A stretch of DNA of 64,000 nucleotides from Yes71-27 sp040758635 (GTDB lineage Bacteria; Bacillota; Desulfotomaculia; Desulfotomaculales; Ammonificaceae): NCBI GenBank assembly GCA_040758635.1, contig JBFLVI010000008.1, positions 1-64,000 on the forward strand. Direction: 5' to 3'. This document shows positions 41,429 through 49,499 of the stretch, piece after piece. Position numbers and translations under genes: made by a program. How positions within the stretch are numbered: position 1 is the stretch's first letter; each line of letters opens with the position of its first letter. The notes under the pieces are model-generated. The model worked only from the letters and a program-made list of their open reading frames with translations, was not told the DNA's origin and made no database searches.

Positions 41429-43312
41429 GTGGTGTATTCGGCAGGGGAGTACGACGTAATCGTGATCGGCGCCGGGCACGCCGGGTGCGAGGCGGCGCTC
41501 GCCGCGGCCAGGATGGGGATGCGGACGCTGCTGTTGACGCTTAACCGGGACTACGTGGCCCTGATGCCCTGCAACCCGGCGATAGGCGGCCCCGCCAAGG
41601 GGCACCTGGTACGGGAAATCGACGCGCTGGGGGGCGAGATGGGGCTGAATACGGACCGGGCGGCGATCCAGGTGCGGATGTTGAACACCGGAAAGGGGCC
41701 GGCGGTACGTGCGCTGCGGGCGCAAACAGATAAAGAAACTTACCAGCGCGAGATGCGGCGGGTGCTGGAGGAGGAGCCGCGGCTGCACCTCCGGCAGGCG
41801 CGGGTCGAGCGGATCGTCGTCGCGGGAGACGGTATCCGGGGCGTGCTGACGGAGACAGGGGCCTTTTTTGCGACGCGGGCCCTCGTGGTGACAACGGGGA
41901 CCTACCTGCGGTCGCGGATCGTAGTGGGAGACGTGGCCTACGCAGGGGCGCCGAACGGCCAGCTTCCGGCCGTTGGGCTGGCGGAGAGCCTGCGGGAACT
42001 CGGACTGGCTCTGGGGCGGTTCAAGACGGGAACCCCGCCGCGCGTGGACCGGCGGACGGTGGATTTCAGTAAGATGATTCCCCAGCACGGGGATCCGGCG
42101 CCGGCAGGCTTCTCCTTTATGGGGCGGTGTCAGGTGAGGGATCAGGAGCCGTGCTGGCTGACTTACACCACTCCGGAAACCCACCGGATCATCCGGGAGA
42201 ACCTGGACCGGTCGCCGCTTTTCGCGGGGGTGATCGAAGGGCGGGGCCCACGGTACTGTCCTTCAATAGAGGATAAAGTAGTTCGGTTCAGCCGGGAGCG
42301 GCACCAGGTTTTTGTGGAGCCGGAGGGCAGGAATTCGGGCGAAATGTACATCCAGGGGCTCAGCACGAGCATGCCGGAAGATGTGCAGGTGGCCATGCTG
42401 CGGACGGTGCCCGGCTTGGAGAGGGCGGTGATCACCCGCACGGGCTACGCCATCGAGTACGACTACGTGGTGCCGACGCAGTTGACGCCCTACCTCTTGG
42501 TAAAGGGGATCGCGGGACTCTTTTTGGCGGGCCAGATCAACGGCACCTCGGGGTACGAGGAAGCGGCGGCCCAGGGAATCGTCGCCGGGATAAACGCGGT
42601 GCTCTTTGTCCGGGGGGAGGAGCCGCTGGTCATCGGACGGGACGAGGGTTACATCGGCGTGCTGATTGACGACCTGGTGACGAAGGAAACGGAAGAGCCT
42701 TACCGCTTGCTGACGGCACGGGCGGAGTACCGGCTGCTGCTCAGGCAGGACAACGCCGACCTCCGGCTTACCGAAAAAGGGAGGCGCGTCGGGCTCGTGG
42801 ACGACGAGCGGTATACCGTTTACATGCGGCGGCAGGAAGCGATCGTACGGGAGCTGGAACGGTTGAAGGAAGTGGTGGTGCCGCCGGAGGTGGCCGGCAG
42901 GGTGGTGGCGGAAAAAGGAGGAACCCCTCCGGCGCGGGCGTTAAGTGCGGCGGAGTTGCTGCGGCGGCCGGAAGTCGGTTATGCGGATATGGTCGCGGCG
43001 GGGGTGGTTCCCGGGGGTGTGTCGGCGGAAGTTGCCTGCGAGGTGGAGAGCCAGATAAAGTACGAGGGCTATATCCGGCAGCAGGTGGCGGAAGTGGCGC
43101 GGTTTCGGAAGATGGAGGACAAGAAACTGCCGCCGGATTTGGATTACGACGCAGTCCGGGGGCTTTCAAACGAGGGGCGGGAAAAGCTGAAGCGGGTCCG
43201 GCCGGTGTCAGTCGGCCAGGCGGCGCGAATCAGCGGGATTTCCAGCGGGGACATCGCGGCGTTGTTGATCCACCTCAAGCGGGTCGAACGGGAGCGGGGT
43301 GACCGGAAATAA
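41429..43312 (+). CDS. mnmG: tRNA uridine 5-carboxymethylaminomethyl modification enzyme MnmG
   Basis: 627 residues. FAD-binding Rossmann motif VIVIGAGHAGCEAALAAARMG at the N-terminus, MPCNPAIGGPAKGHLVREIDALGG near 50, the TGTPPRVDRRTVDFSKM segment near 200, and LFLAGQINGTSGYEEAAAQGIVAGINA near 365 (in part GQINGTSGYEEAA). The C-terminal helical domain is complete. It works with MnmE. The start is GTG (a second GTG follows); no strong SD, consistent with coupling to mnmE. Confidence 0.96.
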   Translation: MVYSAGEYDVIVIGAGHAGCEAALAAARMGMRTLLLTLNRDYVALMPCNPAIGGPAKGHLVREIDALGGEMGLNTDRAAIQVRMLNTGKGPAVRALRAQTDKETYQREMRRVLEEEPRLHLRQARVERIVVAGDGIRGVLTETGAFFATRALVVTTGTYLRSRIVVGDVAYAGAPNGQLPAVGLAESLRELGLALGRFKTGTPPRVDRRTVDFSKMIPQHGDPAPAGFSFMGRCQVRDQEPCWLTYTTPETHRIIRENLDRSPLFAGVIEGRGPRYCPSIEDKVVRFSRERHQVFVEPEGRNSGEMYIQGLSTSMPEDVQVAMLRTVPGLERAVITRTGYAIEYDYVVPTQLTPYLLVKGIAGLFLAGQINGTSGYEEAAAQGIVAGINAVLFVRGEEPLVIGRDEGYIGVLIDDLVTKETEEPYRLLTARAEYRLLLRQDNADLRLTEKGRRVGLVDDERYTVYMRRQEAIVRELERLKEVVVPPEVAGRVVAEKGGTPPARALSAAELLRRPEVGYADMVAAGVVPGGVSAEVACEVESQIKYEGYIRQQVAEVARFRKMEDKKLPPDLDYDAVRGLSNEGREKLKRVRPVSVGQAARISGISSGDIAALLIHLKRVERERGDRK

Positions 43313-43347
43313 TTCCCAGGGGCGCCGGGTGGCCGAGGGGTGAATTC

Positions 43348-44049
43348 CTGCAGGCGCTGTTCGAGGGGCTGGAGGGTCTGGGCCTGAAGCTGCCGGCCGG
43401 GGCGGCGGAGCTGCTGGGCAGGTATTACGAGTTACTGGCGGCGGCGAGGATCAACCTGAGCGGGATCAAAGGGCCGCTGGCGGTTGCGGAGAAGCACTTC
43501 GTGGATTCGCTGGCCGTGCTGACGAGGGTTTCGGTGGCGGCGGGAGAACGCCTCCTGGACGTGGGCACCGGCGCCGGGTTGCCGGGAATCCCCCTGGCCA
43601 TCGCCGCACCGGATGCGGAGGTGGTCCTGCTGGAGGCGGTTCGGAAAAAGGTAAGCTTCCTGGAGGGGGTGGTGCGGGAGCTGGGGCTGGCGAATGTAAG
43701 GGTGGTGTGGGGCCGGGCAGAGGAGTTCGGCCGGAGGGAAGGCTACCGGGAGGCTTTTGACAGGGTGGCGGCGCGCGCGGTGGCACCGTTGCGGGAACTG
43801 GTTGAGTATACCCTGCCTTTCGTGCGGTTAGGGGGCCTTTTTGTGGCATGGAAGGGGCCGAGGGCCGGGGAAGAAATAGAGGAGGCGCTTGGAGCGATCG
43901 GCGTCCTCGGGGGGAAACTCCAGGCAGTCGAGGAATACCGGTTGCCGCGGGGGGGAGACCGGCGGTACCTGGTGGTGGTGCTGAAAGAGAGGCCGACGGC
44001 GCCGGCCTACCCACGGCGGGCAGGTGTGCCGCGGCGCAAACCCCTCTGA
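43348..44049 (+). CDS. rsmG: 16S rRNA m7G527 methyltransferase RsmG, non-standard start
   Basis: About 233 residues when read from CTG 43348. It has the SAM motif LLDVGTGAGLPGIPLAIA near 70, VVLLEAVRKKVSFL, and VAARAVAPLRELVEY; the N-terminal helices LFEGLEGLGLKLPAGAAELLGRYYELLAAARINLSG match RsmG well. It methylates N7 of G527 in 16S rRNA. The full frame has no ATG, GTG or TTG: the first is GTG 43501, which would cut off the N-terminal 51 residues. CTG 43348 has GAGGGG seven bases upstream. A GTG at 43340 is one base out of frame, so a single missing base is an equally good explanation. Size matches B. subtilis RsmG (239). Confidence 0.85.
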   Translation: MQALFEGLEGLGLKLPAGAAELLGRYYELLAAARINLSGIKGPLAVAEKHFVDSLAVLTRVSVAAGERLLDVGTGAGLPGIPLAIAAPDAEVVLLEAVRKKVSFLEGVVRELGLANVRVVWGRAEEFGRREGYREAFDRVAARAVAPLRELVEYTLPFVRLGGLFVAWKGPRAGEEIEEALGAIGVLGGKLQAVEEYRLPRGGDRRYLVVVLKERPTAPAYPRRAGVPRRKPL

Positions 44050-44136
44050 AAAAATTAGGAGGAGTTTTGTCGAAGGCGTGGAATAAAAAGACAGGAGCCC
44101 GAACAGCGGGTGTGGCGGAAGGAGAGCAGGCGGAGC

Positions 44137-44901
44137 GTGGGCAGGGTGATCGCCATTGCAAATCAAAAGGGCGGCGTCGCCAAAACGACGACGGCGGTGA
44201 ACCTCGGTGCCTGCCTGGCCTTGATGGGGCACAAGACGCTGGTGATCGACGCCGACCCCCAGGGGAACGCTTCGAGCGGGATGGGGGTAAGTCCAAAAAG
44301 CGCCGCGCAGTCGCTGTACGATGTGCTGGTTAACGGGGTATCGCTGAAGGCGGTCCGGGTGCCCTGCCCCTCGGTACCGGGGCTTGATCTGGTGCCGGCG
44401 AGCCTGGCCCTGGCCGGCGCGGAGGTCGAGTTGGCCGGGGTGGTGGGCCGGGAGAAGATTTTGCGGGAGTCCCTTGCCGGGCTCCGGAAAGAGTATGCTT
44501 TCGTGCTGATAGACTGCCCGCCGTCGCTGGGTGTGCTGACGGTTAACGCGCTGGCGGCGGCGGATACGGTGCTGATTCCCATCCAGTGCGAGTATTACGC
44601 GCTGGAGGGGCTCGGACACCTGTTGAACACGATTCAGTTGGTGAAGCGGCGCCTGAACGCCGGGCTGGAGATCGAAGGGGTTTTGTTAACGATGTTCGAC
44701 GGGCGGACCAACCTGGCGATCCAGGTGGTGGACGAGGTAAAGAAGCACTTCCGGCGGAAGGTGTACCGGACGATTATCCCGCGGAACGTCCGGCTGAGCG
44801 AGGCACCGAGTCACGGGAAGCCGGTCGTGGTGTATGACCCGAAGTGCAGGGGCGCGGAAGTATATTTTGAACTGGCAAAGGAAGTGGCGGCAAGTGGCTA
44901 A
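44137..44901 (+). CDS. soj: Chromosome partition ATPase Soj (ParA)
   Basis: About 254 residues. Deviant Walker A is NQKGGVAKTTTAVNLGA with Ala in place of the common Gly before the Lys; both signature lysines are present. Walker A' VIDADPQGNASSGMG, Walker B FVLIDCPPSLGVLTVNAL, and the C-terminal IPRNVRLSEAPSHGKPVVVYDP are all typical. It binds DNA as an ATP dimer and responds to ParB/Spo0J. The start at GTG 44137 gives the usual GRVIAIANQ N-terminus; GTG 44110 and 44146 are alternatives. The gene overlaps parB by eight bases. Confidence 0.93.
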   Translation: MGRVIAIANQKGGVAKTTTAVNLGACLALMGHKTLVIDADPQGNASSGMGVSPKSAAQSLYDVLVNGVSLKAVRVPCPSVPGLDLVPASLALAGAEVELAGVVGREKILRESLAGLRKEYAFVLIDCPPSLGVLTVNALAAADTVLIPIQCEYYALEGLGHLLNTIQLVKRRLNAGLEIEGVLLTMFDGRTNLAIQVVDEVKKHFRRKVYRTIIPRNVRLSEAPSHGKPVVVYDPKCRGAEVYFELAKEVAASG

Positions 44902-45754
44902 GACACGGGGGCTCGGGCGGGGGCTGGACGCGTTGATCCCGGTAGTGCCGGAGGCGGGGGAGGAACTGCGGCAGGTAAAGGTGGCCGAAATCCGGCCGAA
45001 CCCGCGGCAGGCGCGTGAAACGTGGGATGAGGAAGGCATCAAAGAACTGGCCGAATCAATCGCGGAACACGGGTTGTTGCAGCCCGTGGTAGTGCGGCCG
45101 CTGGGGGACGGGTACGAGCTGGTAGCGGGCGAGAGGCGCTGGCGCGCGTGCCGTTTACTTGGCTGGGAGAGCATTCCGGCGCTGGTGCGCGAGTACGACG
45201 AGGTCGGTACGGCAACCGCACTGCTGGTGGAAAACCTGCAGCGGGAGAACCTTAACCCGCTCGAGGAGGCGCTGGCGTACCGCCGCCTGATCGAGGAATT
45301 CGGGCTGAGCCAGGAAGAGGTGGCGCGGCGGGTTGGCAAGAGCCGGGCGGCGGTGGCCAACGGCCTGCGGCTTTTACATCTGCCGCCGGGGGTGTTGCGG
45401 CTCTTAAAGACCGGGGAACTGACCGCGGGGCACGCGCGGGCGCTTTTGAGCATCGGGGACCGGGCAGTGCAGGAGGGCCTGGCGCGGGAGGCGGTGGAAA
45501 GAGGGCTGTCGGTGCGTGCCGTCGAGGCGGCGGTGAAACGGCGCGCGAAGAGAGGGGCGGAAAGAGCGGGAGCGGCGGTGGACGAAGAAATGGCCGCCGC
45601 GGCGGCGGAACTGGCAGCGTTTTTCGGCGCGGCGGTGAAAGTGCGGCCCGCGCGGCGGCGGTGGCGGCTGGAGGTATACTTCGGGAGCAAGGACGAGATC
45701 CGGGAGCTTGTCGGACGCCTCCGTGGCCGGCGGGAGGTTTCACGTGAAACTTGA
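44894..45754 (+). CDS. spo0J: Chromosome partition protein ParB (Spo0J)
   Basis: 286 residues. N-terminal RGLGRGLDALIP, then the CTPase/ParB-N domain with the signature YELVAGERRWRACRLLG (GERRWRA box), the HTH centre SQEEVARRVGKSRAAVANGLRLL, and a C-terminal dimer domain. ParB loads on parS, spreads by CTP-driven sliding and recruits SMC. The start GTG 44894 overlaps the soj stop. The last five codons (VSRET) are part of the parS site itself. The stretch before the C-terminal domain is Arg/Ala-rich. Confidence 0.95.
   Translation: MAKTRGLGRGLDALIPVVPEAGEELRQVKVAEIRPNPRQARETWDEEGIKELAESIAEHGLLQPVVVRPLGDGYELVAGERRWRACRLLGWESIPALVREYDEVGTATALLVENLQRENLNPLEEALAYRRLIEEFGLSQEEVARRVGKSRAAVANGLRLLHLPPGVLRLLKTGELTAGHARALLSIGDRAVQEGLAREAVERGLSVRAVEAAVKRRAKRGAERAGAAVDEEMAAAAAELAAFFGAAVKVRPARRRWRLEVYFGSKDEIRELVGRLRGRREVSRET
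45736..45751. promoter_or_regulatory. parS centromere site within the parB 3-prime end
   Basis: GTTTCACGTGAAAC at 45737-45750 is a perfect palindrome and matches 14 of 16 bases of the consensus TGTTTCACGTGAAACA; only the outermost bases differ. A second partial arm, GGTGAAAC, follows at 45756-45763. Confidence 0.93.
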
Positions 45755-45772
45755 CGGTGAAACAGTCGGGAA

Positions 45773-46093
45773 ATGGACGACTTTACCAGAGGGTTAGTGC
45801 TGGGCCTGCTGATCGGTGAAGGGCACTTTGGCGGCGACGGGAAACAGGCGCAGGTGACCCTGCGGATGCACGTCCGCCACGAAGCGCTGTTTTCCTGGCT
45901 GCTTCAGGCCGTGCCCGGTTCCCGGCTTTACGGCCCCTACCGGCACGGCGGTCGTGCCTACTACCAGTGGATGGTGCGCGGCACCTCCCTTCGGGAACTC
46001 CTTCGCCAGGTTGAGCATGTCCCGCTTCAGGAAATCGACCCGCCCACATACGCCCGCCTGCGCAAGATGAAAGACGAATACGGCCTGCGCTGA
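45773..46093 (+). CDS. Freestanding mini-LAGLIDADG protein
   Basis: 106 residues. FTRGLVLGLLIGEGHFGGD (residues 4-22) is a single LAGLIDADG motif (LGLLIGEGHF, with Glu in place of the second Asp, common in this class), followed by the beta-strand pattern AQVTLRMHVRHEALFSWLLQAVPGSRLYGPYRHGGRAYYQWMV (in part VTLRMHVRHEALFSWLL) seen in homing-endonuclease half-domains. A single motif would act as a homodimer, either as a nuclease or as a retained DNA-binding domain like that of WhiA. It is not inside an intron or intein: it lies 18 bp after spo0J and 13 bp before a DUF4446 gene, in the same direction. Function is unknown; weak SD. Confidence 0.72.
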   Translation: MDDFTRGLVLGLLIGEGHFGGDGKQAQVTLRMHVRHEALFSWLLQAVPGSRLYGPYRHGGRAYYQWMVRGTSLRELLRQVEHVPLQEIDPPTYARLRKMKDEYGLR

Positions 46094-46106
46094 AGGCGCG
46101 GTCTTT

Positions 46107-46622
46107 GTGATGGAGAAGGTGGGGCTTTTGGTACAGGAATTACTTGCCCGCTACGAAGTTGTCATCCTGGGGACCCTGGGATTCATTGCCGGCGGCGCAC
46201 TCCTTTGCACCCTGTTCCTCTGCTTCAAGCTCAGCAGCCTGAGCCGGCGCTACCAGATTCTCGCCCGGCTGGCGCGCGACCCCCAGGCCGTGGCCAATTT
46301 GGAAAAAACGCTGGCGGGGCTTGAGCGCCTGCAGCTCCGGGTTGACGCCCTGAGCGGGGAGCAGGAGCGGCTGGGCCTGCTGTTGCGCCGCTGCACCCGC
46401 ACGCCTGCCCTGAAGCGGTTTAACGCTTTTGACGACGTGGGGAGCAACCTCAGTTTCAGCCTGGCGCTCCTGGACGGTGAGGGGAACGGCGTGATTCTCA
46501 CCAGTCTGTACGGGCGCCAGGAGTCTCGCACCTACGCCAAGAAAATCGAGGGTGGTACGGCCCAAACGCGTCTTTCCGCAGAAGAAGAAGAAATCTTGAA
46601 TACGGCACGTTCGCGGATTTAG
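46107..46622 (+). CDS. DUF4446 membrane protein
   Basis: 171 residues: one N-terminal membrane segment (VVILGTLGFIAGGALLCTLFLCF), a coiled-coil stretch (ANLEKTLAGLERLQLRVDALSGEQ), then the family signature KRFNAFDDVGSNLSFSLALLDGEGNGVILTSLYGRQESRTYAKKI (in part FNAFDDVGSNLSFSLALLD). DUF4446 is common just downstream of spo0J in Clostridia; its function is not known. The gene pairs closely with the LAGLIDADG gene upstream. Confidence 0.85.
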   Translation: MMEKVGLLVQELLARYEVVILGTLGFIAGGALLCTLFLCFKLSSLSRRYQILARLARDPQAVANLEKTLAGLERLQLRVDALSGEQERLGLLLRRCTRTPALKRFNAFDDVGSNLSFSLALLDGEGNGVILTSLYGRQESRTYAKKIEGGTAQTRLSAEEEEILNTARSRI

Positions 46623-46688
46623 CAGCATCCCCGGTAATTCTTTTAGGAACAGACCGGCCGGGCCATGATAATCGTGGGAGGGGAAAAG

Positions 46689-47357
46689 ATGTTTGCGGAC
46701 CGCAAGGATGCCGGCCGCCGGTTGGCGGAAAGGCTGGCAGGTCGCGACTACCCCGGCGGCCTGGTGCTGGCCATTCCCCGCGGCGGGGTCGTGGTGGGTG
46801 CCGAGATCGCCCGGGCGCTGCAACTGCCGCTCGATATCATCATCCCGCGTAAGATCGGGGCACCACACAACCCCGAACTGGCAATCGGCGCCGTAACCCA
46901 GGACGGGACCGCCATCTTTAACGAGGCCCTTCTCGCCCAGTTTTACCTTCCCCCGGAAGAACAGGAGCACCTGATCAGCACGGCGGTGGCGGAAATCAGC
47001 CGCCGGATGCGCCTCTACCGCGGGGACCGGCCGCCGGTTTCCTGGCGCGACCGGACGGTAATCCTCGCGGACGACGGCATCGCCACCGGTTTTACCGTCG
47101 TGGCGGCGCTGCGCTCTCTGCAGAAGGCCGGTCCCCGGAAAATCATCCTTGCGGTGCCGGTGGCTCCCCCCGATACCCTGGAGCGGCTGCGTTCCGAAGT
47201 GGACGAGTTGGTCTGCCTGCTGGCTCCCGAGTTTTTCATGGCCGTAGGCCAGTTTTACCACCACTTCGACCAGACCACCGATGCCGAGGTTATCGCGCTC
47301 CTCAAGGAACTCGGTCCGGACGGGGCGGATGACTCCACGGACACCTTCCCGGCATAA
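46689..47357 (+). CDS. Phosphoribosyltransferase-fold protein
   Basis: About 222 residues. FADRKDAGRRLAERLAG, LVLAIPRGGVVVGAEIARALQLPLDIIIPRKIGAPHNPELAIGAV (in part IPRGGVVVGAEIA), and a PRPP-loop-like VILADDGIATGFTVVAAL near 130 mark the PRT-domain family of COG1926 type, often found near stress or surface genes and sometimes fused to hydrolases. Substrate is not known. I choose ATG 46689 because GGGAGGGG lies six bases before it; the longer frame from 46665 puts that SD inside the gene. Confidence 0.8.
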   Translation: MFADRKDAGRRLAERLAGRDYPGGLVLAIPRGGVVVGAEIARALQLPLDIIIPRKIGAPHNPELAIGAVTQDGTAIFNEALLAQFYLPPEEQEHLISTAVAEISRRMRLYRGDRPPVSWRDRTVILADDGIATGFTVVAALRSLQKAGPRKIILAVPVAPPDTLERLRSEVDELVCLLAPEFFMAVGQFYHHFDQTTDAEVIALLKELGPDGADDSTDTFPA

Positions 47358-47436
47358 ACACGGGCGACCCAACCCATACTACCATTAAAGAGCGCCTTGC
47401 TTTAAATCCTGCAAGGCCGCATGAGGAGGGTCTGCC

Positions 47437-47676
47437 ATGCCTACCATTGCGGTTGACGAAGGGCTTGCACCGGTGCGAAACCTTTTGCGCCGGGAAGGAT
47501 TCGAGGTGGTTCACCCCGAGGAAGCGGCCCGCGCGTCCGTCCTGGTCACGACCGGAACGGAGCAAAACGTCCTGAATATCCAGGACGTCACCGTCGGGAT
47601 CCCGATCATCAACGCCCGGGGCAAGACACCGGCAGAGATTTTGGACGCGGTCAAAGATGTGCTGGGGCAGGCATGA
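47437..47676 (+). CDS. YkuS-family small protein (UPF0180)
   Basis: 79 residues: TIAVDEGLAPVRNLLRREGFEVVHPE, then VLVTTGTEQNVLNIQDVTVGIPIINARGKTPAEILDAV (in part NVLNIQDV and PIINARGKTPAEI). This matches the YkuS/UPF0180 family, which resembles the KaiB/receiver-like folds by pattern but has no known role. It has TGAGGAGGG before ATG and lies 79 bp after the PRT gene. Confidence 0.85.
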   Translation: MPTIAVDEGLAPVRNLLRREGFEVVHPEEAARASVLVTTGTEQNVLNIQDVTVGIPIINARGKTPAEILDAVKDVLGQA

Positions 47677-47706
47677 GCCCGGCCCGCCGCGGACCCCGCG
47701 TAAGAT

Positions 47707-47736
47707 AAAAAAAGGCGTACCCGCGCAAGGTACACC
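47707..47736 (-). terminator. Rho-independent terminator after yyaC
   Basis: On the minus strand GGTGTACC, a 7-nt loop and GGTACGCC are followed by seven T residues. It lies 43 bp past the yyaC stop and close to the YkuS stop on the other strand. Confidence 0.8.
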
Positions 47737-47778
47737 TGAAAACTCTCCCCGACCCGCTGTGGTCGGCTCCTCTTTTAG

Positions 47779-48405
47779 TTACGGTAGCGCGCTTTTCGCG
47801 CACGCGGCCTCTCTTTTCTGTGCCACCTCCAGCAGCGCTGCCGCGATGACCTCGGCTTGGCTCATTACCACGTGGAGGCGGGTGTTCTGAAGCACGACGT
47901 ATTCCATAAACCCCCCCACGTTTACCACCGCGGTAATGTGCAGGTGGCCCACCGGAGGGAGCGACTTGTTCACCCCTGCCCCGGGAAGAAGCGGACCGCT
48001 TCCGACGCTGATGACCCCGACGCTGTCCACGTGCCCCAGCGAAGCGTCCACCGCAATAATAAAAGCGTTCCTGTAGCGCCTGGTGATCTCCTGGATTTTC
48101 TCCTTGAGGTTCGTGGCGTGCACCGGACCGGACAGCGTCCCGTAAACGTGAAAAGGATTGTCCGGCGCTCCGGCGACCTTACTCCCGACCAGCGGCCCGA
48201 GGGCGTCGCCGGTGGAACGGTCCGTACCGATGCAGAGCAGCACCCACGGTACGTTGTAGGCCCGGGACAGGTCAAGGTGCGCATAAATGGTGTCGGCCAG
48301 GCGCCCGATGGCGTCCGGTTCTTCGTAATGGATTCTGAACCGCGGCAGGATCGCCTCTACTGTAGCGTGGGTAATCGCCAGTTTCTCTTCTTCCACGAAC
48401 AACAC
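47779..48405 (-). CDS. yyaC: Spore protease YyaC (DUF1256)
   Basis: 208 residues. VLLCIGTDRSTGDALGPLVGSKV (in part IGTDRSTGDALGPLVGS), HATNLKEKIQEI, FIIAVDASLGHVDSVGVISVGSGPLLPGAGVNKSLPPVGHLHI (in part AVDASLG and GAGVNKSLPPVG) and NVGGFMEYVVLQNTRLHVVM are the family hallmarks, shared with germination protease-like (Gpr-fold) enzymes. It is confined to spore formers; a role in spore maturation is assumed. It runs against its neighbours, and its start faces the CvpA gene. Confidence 0.88.
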   Translation of the reverse strand: MLFVEEEKLAITHATVEAILPRFRIHYEEPDAIGRLADTIYAHLDLSRAYNVPWVLLCIGTDRSTGDALGPLVGSKVAGAPDNPFHVYGTLSGPVHATNLKEKIQEITRRYRNAFIIAVDASLGHVDSVGVISVGSGPLLPGAGVNKSLPPVGHLHITAVVNVGGFMEYVVLQNTRLHVVMSQAEVIAAALLEVAQKREAACAKSALP

Positions 48406-48542
48406 CTCCGGCGCCTGCAGGTAAAAAACTAATATAATTATTGCCAGGGGAGAGGGGATTTATTCCGCTTTTACCTTGGAGGCGAAAAAGAGGAATTTGC
48501 GTCGTTTTGCGCGAATCTCCTTTACAAAGGAGCTGTCGCGTG

Positions 48543-49220
48543 ATGAACTGGCTGGACGTCATTTTGATCCTGCTACTGGCGGGCGGGGCCTTCCAGGGAC
48601 TGCGAACCGGGCTGGTTCTGAGCTGCATCCGCCTTGCCGGCATCGGGGTGGCTTTCTTCGTGGCGACGCGCTGGTACCAGCCGCTCGGGGACTTTCTGGA
48701 GCAGCAGTGGCACCTGGCTGATTTTCTGGCGGCGTGGCTTGCGCATTTCTGGAAGCTCCCCCTATACGGGTTGCCTCCTGAAGCCGCCCAGGCCTTGCTG
48801 CCCGCTGAAACACTGGGGCTTTCCGGTGCGCCGGGGACGGCGGCCGCTCCAGATGCCGGCGCGGACCTCGTCTTCCGCCTGGCCCGGAGCATCGTGAACG
48901 CAGGGGCCTTTATTTTCCTCTTCATCGTTACCGAACGCGTCTGGTTCTTCGTTGGCCGCAGCGCAACCTTTTTCCGCCGCTGGCTTCTCTTCCTGCCGCT
49001 GGACCGCCTCGGCGGCCTGTTGTTTGGCGCCGTCTGGGGTGTTGTCGGCGGGGCGGTGGTCATCCTGCTGTTGCGCTATGTGGCGGGCTTAGGGGCAGGC
49101 GTGCTGGGCCCGGAAAATTTCCTGACCCGGGCCCTGGGCACGGCGACGCTGGTTCCCTATTACGAAGGATTGGTTCGGGCGGCCGGCGCCTTCCTTCCGG
49201 GGGCGGGCGTGACGGTTTGA
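48543..49220 (+). CDS. CvpA-family membrane protein
   Basis: About 225 residues with four hydrophobic segments: LDVILILLLAGGAFQGLRTGLVLSCIRLAGIGVAFF at the N-terminus (in part GAFQGLRTGLVLSC), SIVNAGAFIFLFIVTERVWF, LPLDRLGGLLFGAVWGVVGGAVVILLL near 160, as in CvpA/colicin V production proteins. Family role is unclear (envelope integrity, export). ATG 48543 and GTG 48540 share the SD AAAGGAGC. It is divergent from yyaC. Confidence 0.82.
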   Translation: MNWLDVILILLLAGGAFQGLRTGLVLSCIRLAGIGVAFFVATRWYQPLGDFLEQQWHLADFLAAWLAHFWKLPLYGLPPEAAQALLPAETLGLSGAPGTAAAPDAGADLVFRLARSIVNAGAFIFLFIVTERVWFFVGRSATFFRRWLLFLPLDRLGGLLFGAVWGVVGGAVVILLLRYVAGLGAGVLGPENFLTRALGTATLVPYYEGLVRAAGAFLPGAGVTV

Positions 49221-49254
49221 CGGCGAAACCGGGCACGTGCAGGCGGGTGAGTGC

Positions 49255-49446
49255 ATGCTGAATCTGCAGGTCGGGGCCATCGTGCGCTTGAAGAAGCGCC
49301 ACCCGTGCGGCAGTGAGGAGTGGGAGGTGCTGCGCACGGGTGTCGACATTCGCATCAAATGCTGCGGGTGCGGCCGGGTCGTCCTGCTTCCCAGGGAAAA
49401 GTTTTTACGCCTGCTGCGGACGAAGGGCGGATTGTCCGCGCCCTGA
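49255..49446 (+). CDS. DUF951 (YyzM-like) small protein
   Basis: 63 residues: LQVGAIVRLKKRHPCGSEEWEVLRTGVDIRIKCCGCGRVVLLPREKF (in part VRLKKRHPCGS and IRIKCCGCGRVVLLPR). The family is conserved near the origin in Firmicutes between the partition genes and rpsF, as here. The Cys residues (HPCG, KCCGCG) suggest a zinc site. No function is known. I choose ATG 49255, preceded by GGTGAG. Confidence 0.88.
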   Translation: MLNLQVGAIVRLKKRHPCGSEEWEVLRTGVDIRIKCCGCGRVVLLPREKFLRLLRTKGGLSAP

Positions 49447-49463
49447 CGGCTGGAAAAAAGAAG

Positions 49464-49492
49464 TTGCCGTCTCCGGAGCGGTGTGGTAAAAT
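49464..49492 (+). promoter_or_regulatory. Promoter of rpsF-ssb-rpsR
   Basis: TTGCCG (49464-49469), 17-bp spacer, TAAAAT (49487-49492). Confidence 0.7.
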
Positions 49493-49499
49493 AACACCG

